In this document: positions 31,501 through 38,918 of the stretch, one piece after another
How positions within the stretch are numbered: the first letter of the stretch is position 1
Layout: each line of letters starts with the position of its first letter
NCBI GenBank assembly: GCA_036387415.1
Contig: DASVTU010000001.1
Span: forward strand, 1 to 64,000
From: DASVTU01 sp036387415
GTDB taxonomy: Bacteria; Acidobacteriota; Blastocatellia; Pyrinomonadales; Pyrinomonadaceae
Direction of reading: 5' to 3'
Length of the DNA: 64,000 bases
Made by a program: the position numbers and the translations under genes
The notes under the pieces: model-generated
Seen by the model: the letters and a program-made list of their open reading frames with translations, nothing else
What the model was told of the DNA's origin: nothing
The model's database searches: none

Positions 31501-32685
31501 CGGGCCGTGAAACTCGTTCCACTGGCGGTCGTCGATGGGCACGCCGCCCGAAGAGTTGCCGACGGGGTTGCGTAGAAAGGTCGCTCCACGGTCGGTCGAA
31601 CGCTGCGCCGTGATGTTGGAAAGCAGGAGACTGGACGAGGCGAGCGTCGCCGGATTTGGCGGCAGAGCGTTCGTCACAGGGTCTGGAAGACCGACGGCGA
31701 GATCGATGTCGCCGCCGCCCTGCGCGCCTGCCGCCACGCGGTCTTCGTCCGCCGTGTTCGAGTCGGGCTGGCCGCGATAGATGTAGTTACGCATGAACGG
31801 GTCGTACGTAGGGCTTCCGGGTTGAAGGTCGATGTACCAGAGGTCGTTGCCCGCAGGGACGCCGCGAATCCCGCCGACGTAGAAGTTGCCGTGCACGTCC
31901 GTACGGCACGACGGTTCGCCGTCGCGCGCCGCCACGGGAGCTTTCACCGTGACGTTGGGCGTGAAGGTGATGCCGCCGGAGACGTAGTTGGCGGTGCGCG
32001 AAGCGGTCTGATTGGCGACTCTCGCGCTGCCCTGATACTGGTCGCTCACTCCTGACGTGGCGAAGTAGACGACATGCACCGTGTAGTCGCCGGAGCCGGA
32101 CGAGTTCGGGTCGATGGCCGCGTTCTCTTCCGTCTGCGGAGCGCCCTGACCGTCTTGACCGATGGGTGCAGTGGCGTTGCATTGCGCGATGGTCGAAACG
32201 GCGGACGGACATTTATGAATGTAGAGGTCGTAATCGTTGGCCGGAACTGCCCACGCAATCTTGATGGCGATTTGCTTGCCCGTATAGACGCCGGGGGCGA
32301 CGGTCAGACGAAAGGTGTCGCAGTTGACGCCTTCGACGCATGTCGCTTCGCCGCCCGCCGAACCCGTCCCCGTAGCCGTTCCCACCCACGTCGGGCCGGA
32401 GCCGACGGGCGTGAGCGAAGTGATGGTGCCGGATGAAGGACTGGCGGCTTCCGCCTGCTTGACGACCGAAACGACGCGCGCTCCCGGCAGAGGCAGCAGC
32501 AACGTGACGAAGATGAAGGCGAGCGCGACGAAAAGCGTGAATCTGGCCGATGGTTTGAAAGAATAGAGCCTGCGGCGCGAGGCGCGGCGCGTTCTTCTCG
32601 TTTTGTTGGCGGCGGAATTTTGGGAGGCCGGGCGGTGAGGCTGGTCTTCTCCGGCTTCCAGAAGTTTTTCAACTTTCGGTTTCAT
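28510..32685 (-). CDS. Large exported multidomain protein (sialidase-like repeats, Calx-beta, DUF4214)
   Basis: A 1391-residue surface or secreted protein. A cytoplasmic basic N-terminus precedes a hydrophobic signal anchor at about 49-68. Residues about 90-230 contain a beta-sandwich domain with NDYDLYIHKCPS. About 240-640 contain BNR/sialidase-like units (QRSTDRGATF, STDGGDTW). A Pro/Thr linker (about 892-953, TPTPTPTPTATP) precedes a Calx-beta domain (about 957-1063, VVTEGCAPVDITVTRTGS to ATLTINDNEG). A DUF4214-type C-terminal region starts with FVCQQYHDFLNRQADASGQAFW. AAGGAG lies 10 bases before the ATG. The likely role is adhesion or surface interaction; this is inferred from the domains. 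Confidence 0.85.
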   Translation of the reverse strand: MKPKVEKLLEAGEDQPHRPASQNSAANKTRRTRRASRRRLYSFKPSARFTLFVALAFIFVTLLLPLPGARVVSVVKQAEAASPSSGTITSLTPVGSGPTWVGTATGTGSAGGEATCVEGVNCDTFRLTVAPGVYTGKQIAIKIAWAVPANDYDLYIHKCPSAVSTIAQCNATAPIGQDGQGAPQTEENAAIDPNSSGSGDYTVHVVYFATSGVSDQYQGSARVANQTASRTANYVSGGITFTPNVTVKAPVAARDGEPSCRTDVHGNFYVGGIRGVPAGNDLWYIDLQPGSPTYDPFMRNYIYRGQPDSNTADEDRVAAGAQGGGDIDLAVGLPDPVTNALPPNPATLASSSLLLSNITAQRSTDRGATFLRNPVGNSSGGVPIDDRQWNEFHGPNNVYLLYRTVAPTVTQIQRSIDGGLTYGPAQTAGLIGQVGYIDVHQKSGRVYVSGSTGQVCHSTVTLPTGEAAAYVCKQAATDPNGVAHIFFPVKVADDGTPFGTAYVAYSNDHDIFLVHSTDGGDTWSTPVRVSNGPETRTSVFPWMETGPTPGSVGIVWFGTSEPTNNDNANWEVFYAQSFNATAEEPTFRQVKVSDHFIHGSNISEGGLTGTANRNLIDYFQISFDPTGAANVAYTDDHNDFDGHTYVARQMSGPKINGDGKTNVPSPGTPPAAQTGPLPTATSVGGIAGSQVTDFRQDVVNALLAVVPADDPLDIVSVKYSCEFSPATGDTIVATMKVSDLSVVPAGGNWRMHFTANAPFSGLSPTGDYSFALSDRGDQFYLQAIATNPAAPTFVYGTAVRNSDGSITYTQRGNADCGFIDTVNDTITIKVATSKLNNAQFITHGPGIGAGSVLAGLRGSSFTAGANAKRDITRGGTEFTVGNCTITNPCATATPEPTPEPTPTPTPTPTATPTPTPTATPTPTPVPTPSPTPTPSATPTPTPVATPTPSPTPSPGSSGSFQFSTSNYVVTEGCAPVDITVTRTGSTAGAVDVTYRVNNGGATQRGDFTYAAGTLRFASGETSKTFQLLLTEDSYGEGTEGASIQITGVSSGNSIGTPGTATLTINDNEGADNPVNVIDNASNFVCQQYHDFLNRQADASGQAFWTNQITSCGNNAACIDDRRQNVSAAFFLSIEFQNTGYFVFRHYRASFTESAQRPRALPRYAEFLRDTQEVQRGVVVGQTNWEQQLETNKQNFARQWVQRADFVAQYPESMTREQYVDQLFARSEVTPTADERNAALAAYDSGSDLPDKRARALRAVVESGSVYNKQYNPAFVLLQYFGYLRRNPNDAPDNSFSGYDFWLNKMNQFSQPGEDVRDNVVASRRVRRAEMVRAFIISGEYRGRFGGDPTRGTDPNPTQIALFNKGHDGVDRLPNPLRSLFDEFFRPTRVAD

Positions 32686-32717
32686 TGCGACGAAACTCCT
32701 TTTGATTTTTTTGAAAT

Positions 32718-32729
32718 GGACGTACGTCC
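32718..32729. promoter_or_regulatory. 12-bp palindrome in the leader of the giant secreted protein gene
   Basis: GGACGTACGTCC is a perfect palindrome 33 bases upstream of the start codon, just before the ribosome-binding site. It could be an operator, but it is short and no other copy was noted. Confidence 0.25.
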
Positions 32730-32940
32730 GGCAAAGGCGACGCCGGAGCAGGACGCTTGCGAACAGCGGGCAAGATAACTGTGCGCGAACACCCGTCTTA
32801 GGGGTTTGGAGTGTCGGGGTTTTCGGGGTATAGAGGCTTATATCACAAGACCACCGGAATCGTACAGCAAAGTTTGCCGTAGGCGCGGCATGGAGAGTCT
32901 TTTTGCGTCGGTCTTGGTGGAGGCGTCGGCGTCCGTTTTG

Positions 32941-33522
32941 CTACATTGGCGGCAGCGTGAGCGAAAGCAGATGCACGACGCGCGCCTTGCCTTGTCCGCC
33001 TTTGGCGATGAGTCGAAAATTTCCCTCCGGCCTTTCGATGTTCCAGACCGCCGACTGTTCCGATTTGTAGTAGGCTTGCGCGAGGTCGCCGAATTTGGCG
33101 AAAGCAATCTCTCTGCCCGGTCGAACGTAGCCCGTCACCCAGACGACTTTGCCGCTCGCGTCGGTCTTGTACGCGATGGAAGTGAAGTCGGTCTTCTTGA
33201 GCGTCCAGGCTTCTTTGCGTCCGCCGTCGCGCGTGTCGCGCCCGCCGAACGTGCCGAGCGATTTGAGTTTGTCGTGCACTTCGTCGAGACGCGAACCGAC
33301 ACGCACGCCGAGAATGTCGTCAGACACCTTCTGCGCGCCTGCCTTGTTCTGCGACGCCGCAGCGACGACCGGACTCAAAACCTCGCCCGTCGTAACCGAC
33401 AGCAACAGCAACGACACGGCGACCAGCGCCGTCCAAATCAGAGCAAGAAGCGTTTGCCGACGAAGACAGAAAAGCGGACGAACGCCAAGATGCGGACGAA
33501 GACGAGAAAGCGGCTTGGTCAT
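32941..33522 (-). CDS. Hypothetical exported protein
   Basis: A 193-residue protein. A basic N-terminus is followed by a hydrophobic stretch (about residues 24-48, TLLALIWTALVAVSLLLLSV), probably a signal peptide or anchor. The mature domain begins near SDDILGVRVGSRLDEVHDKLKSLG. This resembles the repeated half of SmpA/OmlA- or DUF4124-type small periplasmic domains, where a G-x-x-x-D-E-V segment opens the fold, but the match is only suggestive. It lies 160 bases downstream of the Agl23-like gene on the same strand. Confidence 0.7.
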   Translation of the reverse strand: MTKPLSRLRPHLGVRPLFCLRRQTLLALIWTALVAVSLLLLSVTTGEVLSPVVAAASQNKAGAQKVSDDILGVRVGSRLDEVHDKLKSLGTFGGRDTRDGGRKEAWTLKKTDFTSIAYKTDASGKVVWVTGYVRPGREIAFAKFGDLAQAYYKSEQSAVWNIERPEGNFRLIAKGGQGKARVVHLLSLTLPPM

Positions 33523-33681
33523 TTCAGTTCCAATCGGTTATTTCAGTTTGATACGGCGGGGAGATTCAATTTTTTCCGTGGACGAAAGTTTTACCACAAT
33601 CCAGACCTTTCAAACAGCGCACACGCCTCTTGCGCCGACGACGGACACGATTCCGTCAGTCGCGACGTGCCGCGCGATGGT

Positions 33682-35424
33682 CTAACGTTGTGCCGCGAGG
33701 TCGCTCTGCGCGTAGAGGACGAGACTGACGCCGGGGCGCAGAGGATACTCGCCGACTCGCCGGTAGCGACCCGCAAGCGTCGTGCTCAACTGCGCGTCCT
33801 GCGACTGGTTGCCAATAACGATTGGCTCGGTAAACGCATTGATCTGTCCGAAGAAGCCCGTGTGCTTGTAATCGCGCAAGTACCACGGCAGAGGCCAGTA
33901 GTCCGGCGAGGCGACAGCAATCTTTGTCTCCTTGCCCGTTCCCGCACGCGCCGCGAGTCGCTCCACCTCGCTCATCAACTGCAAGAATTCTCGCTTCGTG
34001 TGCGCGTAGACGTAGATGTACTGGTCGTTATCATACTGTTGAAAATTCAGCACCACCGTCTGATACAGAGAGAGACAGAACAACGCCGCGACCGACACGG
34101 CGACGACGAGCGGCATAACTTTTTTCAGTTCGCCTCCGCCGAATACTTTTCTTTCATCCGTCGCCCAACGCGCCCATCGCTCGACGCCGTAGCCGCCCGC
34201 AATCGCCATCGGCACGATGAAGTTGAGCGCGAGCCACGGCGTCTTGTAAGGGACGAGCGAATAGGCCGCCAGTATCCCGAACGCCCACGCCGCGAAGAAG
34301 ATGGCGCGACCGTTCTTCGCGCGCTCGAAGACCGCCCACGTCGCGCCCAAAATCGCCAGCGCAAAAATCGGCGCTTCCTCCTGCCAGAGCCACTGGATGT
34401 AAGTTTCCCACGGCTTCTTGTGAAAATCGCTCGTCCCCGTCTGCGTCCAAATCTTGAACGTCTCAATCGCGCCGTCAACGCCTTTGGCATACCTGAAGAA
34501 CGACGAATAGAACAACACGTTGACCAACACAAAGAGCGCGACAGACGCGACGAGCAGCAACGCGACATGCTTTGCGCCGCCCAGTCGCGCCAGTTGTGCG
34601 GTTGGTCGCCCTGCTACTGCGGCGTCGTGTCGTGCCGCGTGCGGACGCCTCCCGAAACGCGCTATCGCCCACGCCACGCACATCGCCAGCACCAGCACGC
34701 CCAGAGAAATAAAGGCCGTCTCTTTGGTCGCAAACATGAGCGCGGCGGAAATCACGGCGAGAAACAGATAGGCCACCTCCGTCGTCTCGTAATACCTGAG
34801 CGCGGCGACGACGATACCGAGCGTGAAAAAGACAAAGAGCGATTCGTGTATGAAGTAGCGCGAGTTATAGACGGCGCCGGGCGAGAGGGCGATGAGCGCG
34901 GCGGCGGCGAGCGCGCCGAGTGCGCCGATGTGTCGTCTGAGCGAGAGCGCGAGGCAGACGGTGCCGAGGCCAAAGAGAACTGGAACGAGTCGGATGGCAA
35001 ACGTCGTCATCCCTGTTTTCAAAAACTTCTCAAGCAGCGCGGCGGGGACGAGCGCGAAGTAGTAGAGCGTCGGGCCGTGGTAGTTTGCCGGGTCGTACTG
35101 ATAGACGCCTTCGCGCACCAGCCGCGTCAGAAAGAAGCCGTTGACGCCCTCGTCGTGATGCAGCGGCTTGAGTTCGAGCGCGTAGAGACGCAGGAGCGCC
35201 GCCGCGACCACGACCGCCACGCTCGCCCACAACCACACGCGTTCGGAGATGATGTGCCCGTCGTCGTCTGCCCAGGCCGACGCGCCTCGGTCGCTGCTCG
35301 TCATGTTCGACGCCGCGCCGTCTCTCACGACGGATGCTTGTTTCGTCTGCGCCGCTCGTTTACGGGCGCGTTGTTTTGTAGAGCCGGTAGGCACCTGCTT
35401 CTCCAACCTTCGCATAACGTTCAA
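33682..35424 (-). CDS. Multi-pass GT-C glycosyltransferase-like protein (TIGR03663/Agl23-type)
   Basis: A protein of up to 580 residues with about 11-13 hydrophobic segments. A short cytoplasmic head leads into the first helix (about 63-80), then the loop LELKPLHHDEGVNGFFL with the acidic pair at 91-92. This is typical of GT-C/PMT-type glycosyltransferases that use polyprenyl-phosphate sugars. The pattern HHDEGVNGFF...YDPANYHGPTLYY is that of the TIGR03663 (Agl23) group. The TTG at 35424 gives a 65-base overlap with the upstream gene. ATG codons at 35415 or 35304 are likelier starts, the last giving about 540 residues and no overlap. Confidence 0.8.
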   Translation of the reverse strand: MNVMRRLEKQVPTGSTKQRARKRAAQTKQASVVRDGAASNMTSSDRGASAWADDDGHIISERVWLWASVAVVVAAALLRLYALELKPLHHDEGVNGFFLTRLVREGVYQYDPANYHGPTLYYFALVPAALLEKFLKTGMTTFAIRLVPVLFGLGTVCLALSLRRHIGALGALAAAALIALSPGAVYNSRYFIHESLFVFFTLGIVVAALRYYETTEVAYLFLAVISAALMFATKETAFISLGVLVLAMCVAWAIARFGRRPHAARHDAAVAGRPTAQLARLGGAKHVALLLVASVALFVLVNVLFYSSFFRYAKGVDGAIETFKIWTQTGTSDFHKKPWETYIQWLWQEEAPIFALAILGATWAVFERAKNGRAIFFAAWAFGILAAYSLVPYKTPWLALNFIVPMAIAGGYGVERWARWATDERKVFGGGELKKVMPLVVAVSVAALFCLSLYQTVVLNFQQYDNDQYIYVYAHTKREFLQLMSEVERLAARAGTGKETKIAVASPDYWPLPWYLRDYKHTGFFGQINAFTEPIVIGNQSQDAQLSTTLAGRYRRVGEYPLRPGVSLVLYAQSDLAAQR

Positions 35425-37489
35425 AAAACTGGCTATTGACCACCATCGCCGTCTGCTCCAACGGACTCACGACAACGTAATCCACCGCATAACGCTCAAG
35501 CAACTCAGCCGCGCCCGCGCCGCCCGCATACATGCGACGCAAGTCCGCCTCGCGCGGCAAGTAGTCAAGCCCGTGCGTCCACAAATGTCCGGCGTAGCCC
35601 ATTGGCGAACGTCTGCCCGTCAAAAACACCGGATGATTATATGTCGGCGCATGCAGAATCAGTGAACGCGGCGGCGTCTCTCTCTTAATCAACTCCGCCA
35701 GCAACACTCCATCACGGTCAAAGATTTTCTGCTCCGCCTGTTCCGACACCACGCGCCACACGTCGAGGCTCCCCGCCAACGTCAACATCAACAGCAACGT
35801 TACCGCCGCCACGCGTCCCGCCATCGCCTGCCAGCCCTTCAAACGCAGACGCCACACGCGCGCCAGCAACAAGGCCACCAACGGCGCAGACGCCAGCCAC
35901 CAGTAAAAAATGACTTTGATGTTGTCCCACACCCACGGCGAGAGTTTGTAGAGATTCGGGATGACGAAACAGAGCGCGAACGGCAACCAGAAAAGCACCA
36001 GACGCTTCGACGTCAATGGTCTCTCGCCGCGCCACGCGAGCGCCACGACCAGCAGCGGAATGAACAACCCCGTGTTCTTCAACCAGAACCACACCACGTT
36101 CTGCGTGCCTTTGTCCCAACCAAACTCCCATCCGAAGAAAGTCCCCGCACGCGCCCCGCTCTCGCGCGTCGCCCACCACATCTGCGGCGCGGCAATCAAC
36201 AACGCCGACACGAAAAACACCGCCCACGCCCGCCACCACTTCGGAAACAACAACAACAGACACCCGCCCATCCCCATCATCACCACGAAACTATGCGCGT
36301 GCACCAACGGCAACAACCCCGCCACGACGCCCGCCGCCAACATCAACGCGGAGGGAGAAAAACGTGGAAACGGAGAAAGCGAGAAAGGGACAGGCAGCGA
36401 TGCCACATCAACCGCCGCGCGCCTCCGTCCTTCCGCGTCGCCGCCGCGCCTCTGCCTCCGGCTCTTGCCACTCTTTACTCGTTTCCCCGTCTCACCCTTT
36501 CCCCTTTTCTCATCTTCCCTGCTTCGCCCTCTCTCATCCTCCCCGTCTACATCATCGCCAACCACGCGCCACCACAGCATCCAGACAATCAAGGCGAGCG
36601 GGATGCCGAGCAGCAGGCCGCGTTGCGGAATCAGAAGCACCGTCAACGCATTGCCCCAACGATACGCCGTCTCGCCGCTCGTGATGGTGTAATCATGGCT
36701 CAGCGCCCAGAGCATCTCGAAAACACTCCGGCTACCCGCGCGCCACTCTCTGACCAACACCCACCAACCGAGTCCGCCGCTCAGGAGTACGAGCGCGGGT
36801 GTGATGAGCGCGGCGAGGCGGTCTCGCGTCAACCGCCACGCCCAACGATGCAGCAACCCGACGAGCGCCAGCGCAAGCACGAAGTTTTGCCAGAACATCA
36901 CGCCCTCTAAACTCGCGCCCGCGCGCACAAACATCGCCGCCACGAAATCAATCATGAACGGATACGTCAGTCGCACTCCCGAAAACTCCGGATGCTGCGG
37001 CGGGAAATTATCGCCGAAGGCAAAACCCGTGATGATGCTGATATGAAAGGGCAGGTCGCCGAGATTCGTTTCCGCGCCCGTGAAAACCTCTCCGCCGCTC
37101 ACGTACATCACACGCCCGAACAGAAACCAGAACAACACCGCCACCGACGCATAGAAAATCACGACTCCCCGCCCGCCGTCGCCGCCGCTTATCAATGCAC
37201 GCCGCACAAACCCCCACGCATCTCCGATGTCCACGGCGAGCCTCGTTCTCCATTCCGACTTTAGTAACAACGCGAGCGGCGCGGCCACAATCACGACGGC
37301 GAGCAGAAGCGTCAAAGGGGTCAGTCCGAGAAACGAGGCGAGAATGAATCCGACCAAACCGAGCGCGACGAATCCCGTGCACACGCCCGCGCACGCGCGC
37401 GCCGGCATTGGCGCATCCCTGTCGTAGAAGTATGTCGCTATGGTTCCGGTCGCCGTCGCGACGAGCGCAAGCAAAAGAGCGAAAGGCAT
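35360..37489 (-). CDS. Large multi-pass membrane protein, glycosyltransferase-like
   Basis: A 709-residue protein from the ATG at 37489. Upstream in-frame sequence runs into a period-7 element and is unlikely to be coding. There are about 12 hydrophobic segments. The first periplasmic loop contains GAETNLGDLPFHISIITGFAFGDNFPPQHPEFSG, which recalls GT-C-type transferases where an Asp in the first loop is catalytic. The C-terminal soluble part (LIKRETPPRSLILHAPTYNHPVFLTGRRSPMGYAG) resembles a periplasmic domain. About residues 315-380 are encoded by an inserted period-7 element, giving a basic, then Pro/Ser/Phe-rich segment between two helices. The next gene on the strand is the Agl23-like protein, so a joint role in surface glycan or lipid glycosylation is plausible. 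Confidence 0.75.
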   Translation of the reverse strand: MPFALLLALVATATGTIATYFYDRDAPMPARACAGVCTGFVALGLVGFILASFLGLTPLTLLLAVVIVAAPLALLLKSEWRTRLAVDIGDAWGFVRRALISGGDGGRGVVIFYASVAVLFWFLFGRVMYVSGGEVFTGAETNLGDLPFHISIITGFAFGDNFPPQHPEFSGVRLTYPFMIDFVAAMFVRAGASLEGVMFWQNFVLALALVGLLHRWAWRLTRDRLAALITPALVLLSGGLGWWVLVREWRAGSRSVFEMLWALSHDYTITSGETAYRWGNALTVLLIPQRGLLLGIPLALIVWMLWWRVVGDDVDGEDERGRSREDEKRGKGETGKRVKSGKSRRQRRGGDAEGRRRAAVDVASLPVPFSLSPFPRFSPSALMLAAGVVAGLLPLVHAHSFVVMMGMGGCLLLLFPKWWRAWAVFFVSALLIAAPQMWWATRESGARAGTFFGWEFGWDKGTQNVVWFWLKNTGLFIPLLVVALAWRGERPLTSKRLVLFWLPFALCFVIPNLYKLSPWVWDNIKVIFYWWLASAPLVALLLARVWRLRLKGWQAMAGRVAAVTLLLMLTLAGSLDVWRVVSEQAEQKIFDRDGVLLAELIKRETPPRSLILHAPTYNHPVFLTGRRSPMGYAGHLWTHGLDYLPREADLRRMYAGGAGAAELLERYAVDYVVVSPLEQTAMVVNSQFFERYAKVGEAGAYRLYKTTRP
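36350..36546. repeat. Period-7 hairpin element inserted in frame within a membrane-protein gene
   Basis: The left arm (36350-36393) contains GAAACGGAGAAAGCGAGAAA. The right arm (36469-36545) contains TTTCCCCGTCTCACCCTTTC and CCCTTTTCTCATCTTCCC, complementary and near-heptameric. The 197-base block is open in the coding frame and encodes about 65 residues: first RGKGETGKRVKSGKS, then PVPFSLSPFPRFSPS. It shares the purine-rich word style of the element at 37579. Confidence 0.7.
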
Positions 37490-37578
37490 AGGGCAAGAAG
37501 TTTTTTTCGTCGTACGAGATAGTGTGCGAGATGAAAAAGAAGATACTACTATCTGACAAATTTGGCACCAACCGACAC

Positions 37579-37673
37579 GCGAAAGAAGGGCAAAAGGCAA
37601 AGGGGTAAAAGGCAAAAGTGACGGAAATGGCTGTCCCTCCCTTTTTCCTTTCACCCTTTTACTTTTGCCTTAT
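37579..37673. repeat. Period-7 hairpin element, AAAAGGC family
   Basis: The left arm (37585-37620) contains GGCAAAAGGCAAAGGGGTAA and AAGGCAAAAG. The right arm (37637-37672) contains TTTCACCCTTTTACTTTTGC, its complement, across a loop of about 16 bases. It sits between the divergent membrane-protein gene and ychF. Confidence 0.82.
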
Positions 37674-37740
37674 GAATGCGGGTAGTGTAAAAATTTGAGT
37701 TTCGTTCCCATGCGTTTATCAACAACTGAGAGGTCACTTC

Positions 37741-38844
37741 ATGCTTCGGGCAGGTATCGTCGGGTTGCCGAATGTCGGCAAATCCACACTCTTCAACGCG
37801 CTCACGGCGCAACAATCAGCCGCGCTCGCGGCCAACTATCCGTTTGCCACCATCGAGCCGAACGTCGGCGTCGTGCCCGTGCCGGATGAACGCCTCGAAC
37901 CGCTTGCGCGCATCGTCAAGACGAGCGTCATCATTCCGGCGACGGTTGAGTTCGTGGACATCGCTGGGCTGGTGCGCGGCGCGTCGCAGGGCGAAGGACT
38001 CGGCAATCAATTTCTCGCCAACATCCGCGAGACGGATGCGGTCGTGCAGGTCGTGCGTTGCTTTGAAGACGAGCAGGTGATTCACGTCGAAGGCTCGGTC
38101 AACCCGCGACGCGACATCGAGACAATTCAAATCGAACTCGCGCTCGCTGACCTCGCATCGGCGGAACGGCGGCGCGAACGCGCGCAAAAGACCGCCAAGA
38201 GCGGCGACAAAACGGCGAAGGCCGAAATTGAAGTCATCGAAAAACTTCTCGTCGCGCTCTCCGACGGCAAACCCGCGCGCACCGTCGCACTCACCGACGA
38301 CGAACGCGCCATCGCTCGCACGCTTTTCCTCTTGACCACGAAGCCAACCATCTACGCCGCCAACGTTGATGAAGCGACGCTCGCCGCGCCCGAAACGAAC
38401 GCGCACGTACAGACCGTGCGCGAAATCGCCGCCGAAGAATCTGCGGAGTGCGTCGTCATCTGCGCTCAGATTGAGGCCGAACTCGTCGCGCTCGCGCCCG
38501 ACGAAAGGCGTGGTTATCTACAGTCGCTAGGGGTCGAGTCGAGCGGCGTTGACGAGTTGATTCGTAGCGCCTACCGCCTGCTCGGTCTGATGTCGTTTCT
38601 CACGGCGGGCGAAAAAGAGGTGCGTGCGTGGACGATTCCGCAGGGCACGCGCGCTCCGCAGGCGGCGGGCACGATTCATTCAGACATCGAGCGCGGCTTT
38701 ATTCGCGCCGAAATCGTCGGCTACGACGAACTGCTGCGCGCAGGCTCCTACGCCGCCGCGCGCGAACAGGGCTTGCTCCGTCTCGAAGGCAAGGAGTACG
38801 TCATGCAGGAAGGTGACGTGGTTCATTTCCGCTTCAACGTCTGA
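37741..38844 (+). CDS. ychF: Redox-regulated ATPase YchF
   Basis: A 367-residue Obg-family P-loop protein. G1 is GLPNVGKST (residues 8-16). The G3 region VDIAGLVRGASQGEGLGNQFL lies near 74-94 and contains the family-specific run. The G4 position reads YAANVDE instead of NKxD, consistent with the ATP preference of YchF. A coiled-coil hairpin follows, and the C-terminal TGS domain ends with EGKEYVMQEGDVVHFRFNV. It binds ribosomes and is implicated in stress responses. A perfect hairpin 34 bases after the stop ends the transcript. Confidence 0.97.
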   Translation: MLRAGIVGLPNVGKSTLFNALTAQQSAALAANYPFATIEPNVGVVPVPDERLEPLARIVKTSVIIPATVEFVDIAGLVRGASQGEGLGNQFLANIRETDAVVQVVRCFEDEQVIHVEGSVNPRRDIETIQIELALADLASAERRRERAQKTAKSGDKTAKAEIEVIEKLLVALSDGKPARTVALTDDERAIARTLFLLTTKPTIYAANVDEATLAAPETNAHVQTVREIAAEESAECVVICAQIEAELVALAPDERRGYLQSLGVESSGVDELIRSAYRLLGLMSFLTAGEKEVRAWTIPQGTRAPQAAGTIHSDIERGFIRAEIVGYDELLRAGSYAAAREQGLLRLEGKEYVMQEGDVVHFRFNV

Positions 38845-38877
38845 GGGCGCGCTGACGCTTCCACTCCATCCGAAAAC

Positions 38878-38912
38878 GTGCGCGGCGAGCAAACCACAGT
38901 CTCGCCGCGCAC
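38878..38912. terminator. Bidirectional terminator between ychF and the second patatin
   Basis: A perfect 12-bp stem: GTGCGCGGCGAG at 38878-38889 pairs with 38901-38912 across an 11-base loop. It lies between two convergent genes. The flanks are only mildly T-rich (CATTTA on the plus strand, GTTTTC on the minus strand). Confidence 0.7.
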
Positions 38913-38918
38913 AACCCT

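Noticed and set aside
32806..35439. 877-residue plus-strand open frame
   Set aside because: It is antisense to three well-supported minus-strand genes and its product is Arg/Asp/Glu-rich with no domain. It is a long chance frame in GC-rich DNA.
37490..37654. 55-residue N-terminal extension of the large membrane protein
   Set aside because: The extension is translated from a period-7 element, and the ATG at 37489 begins a hydrophobic helix as expected.
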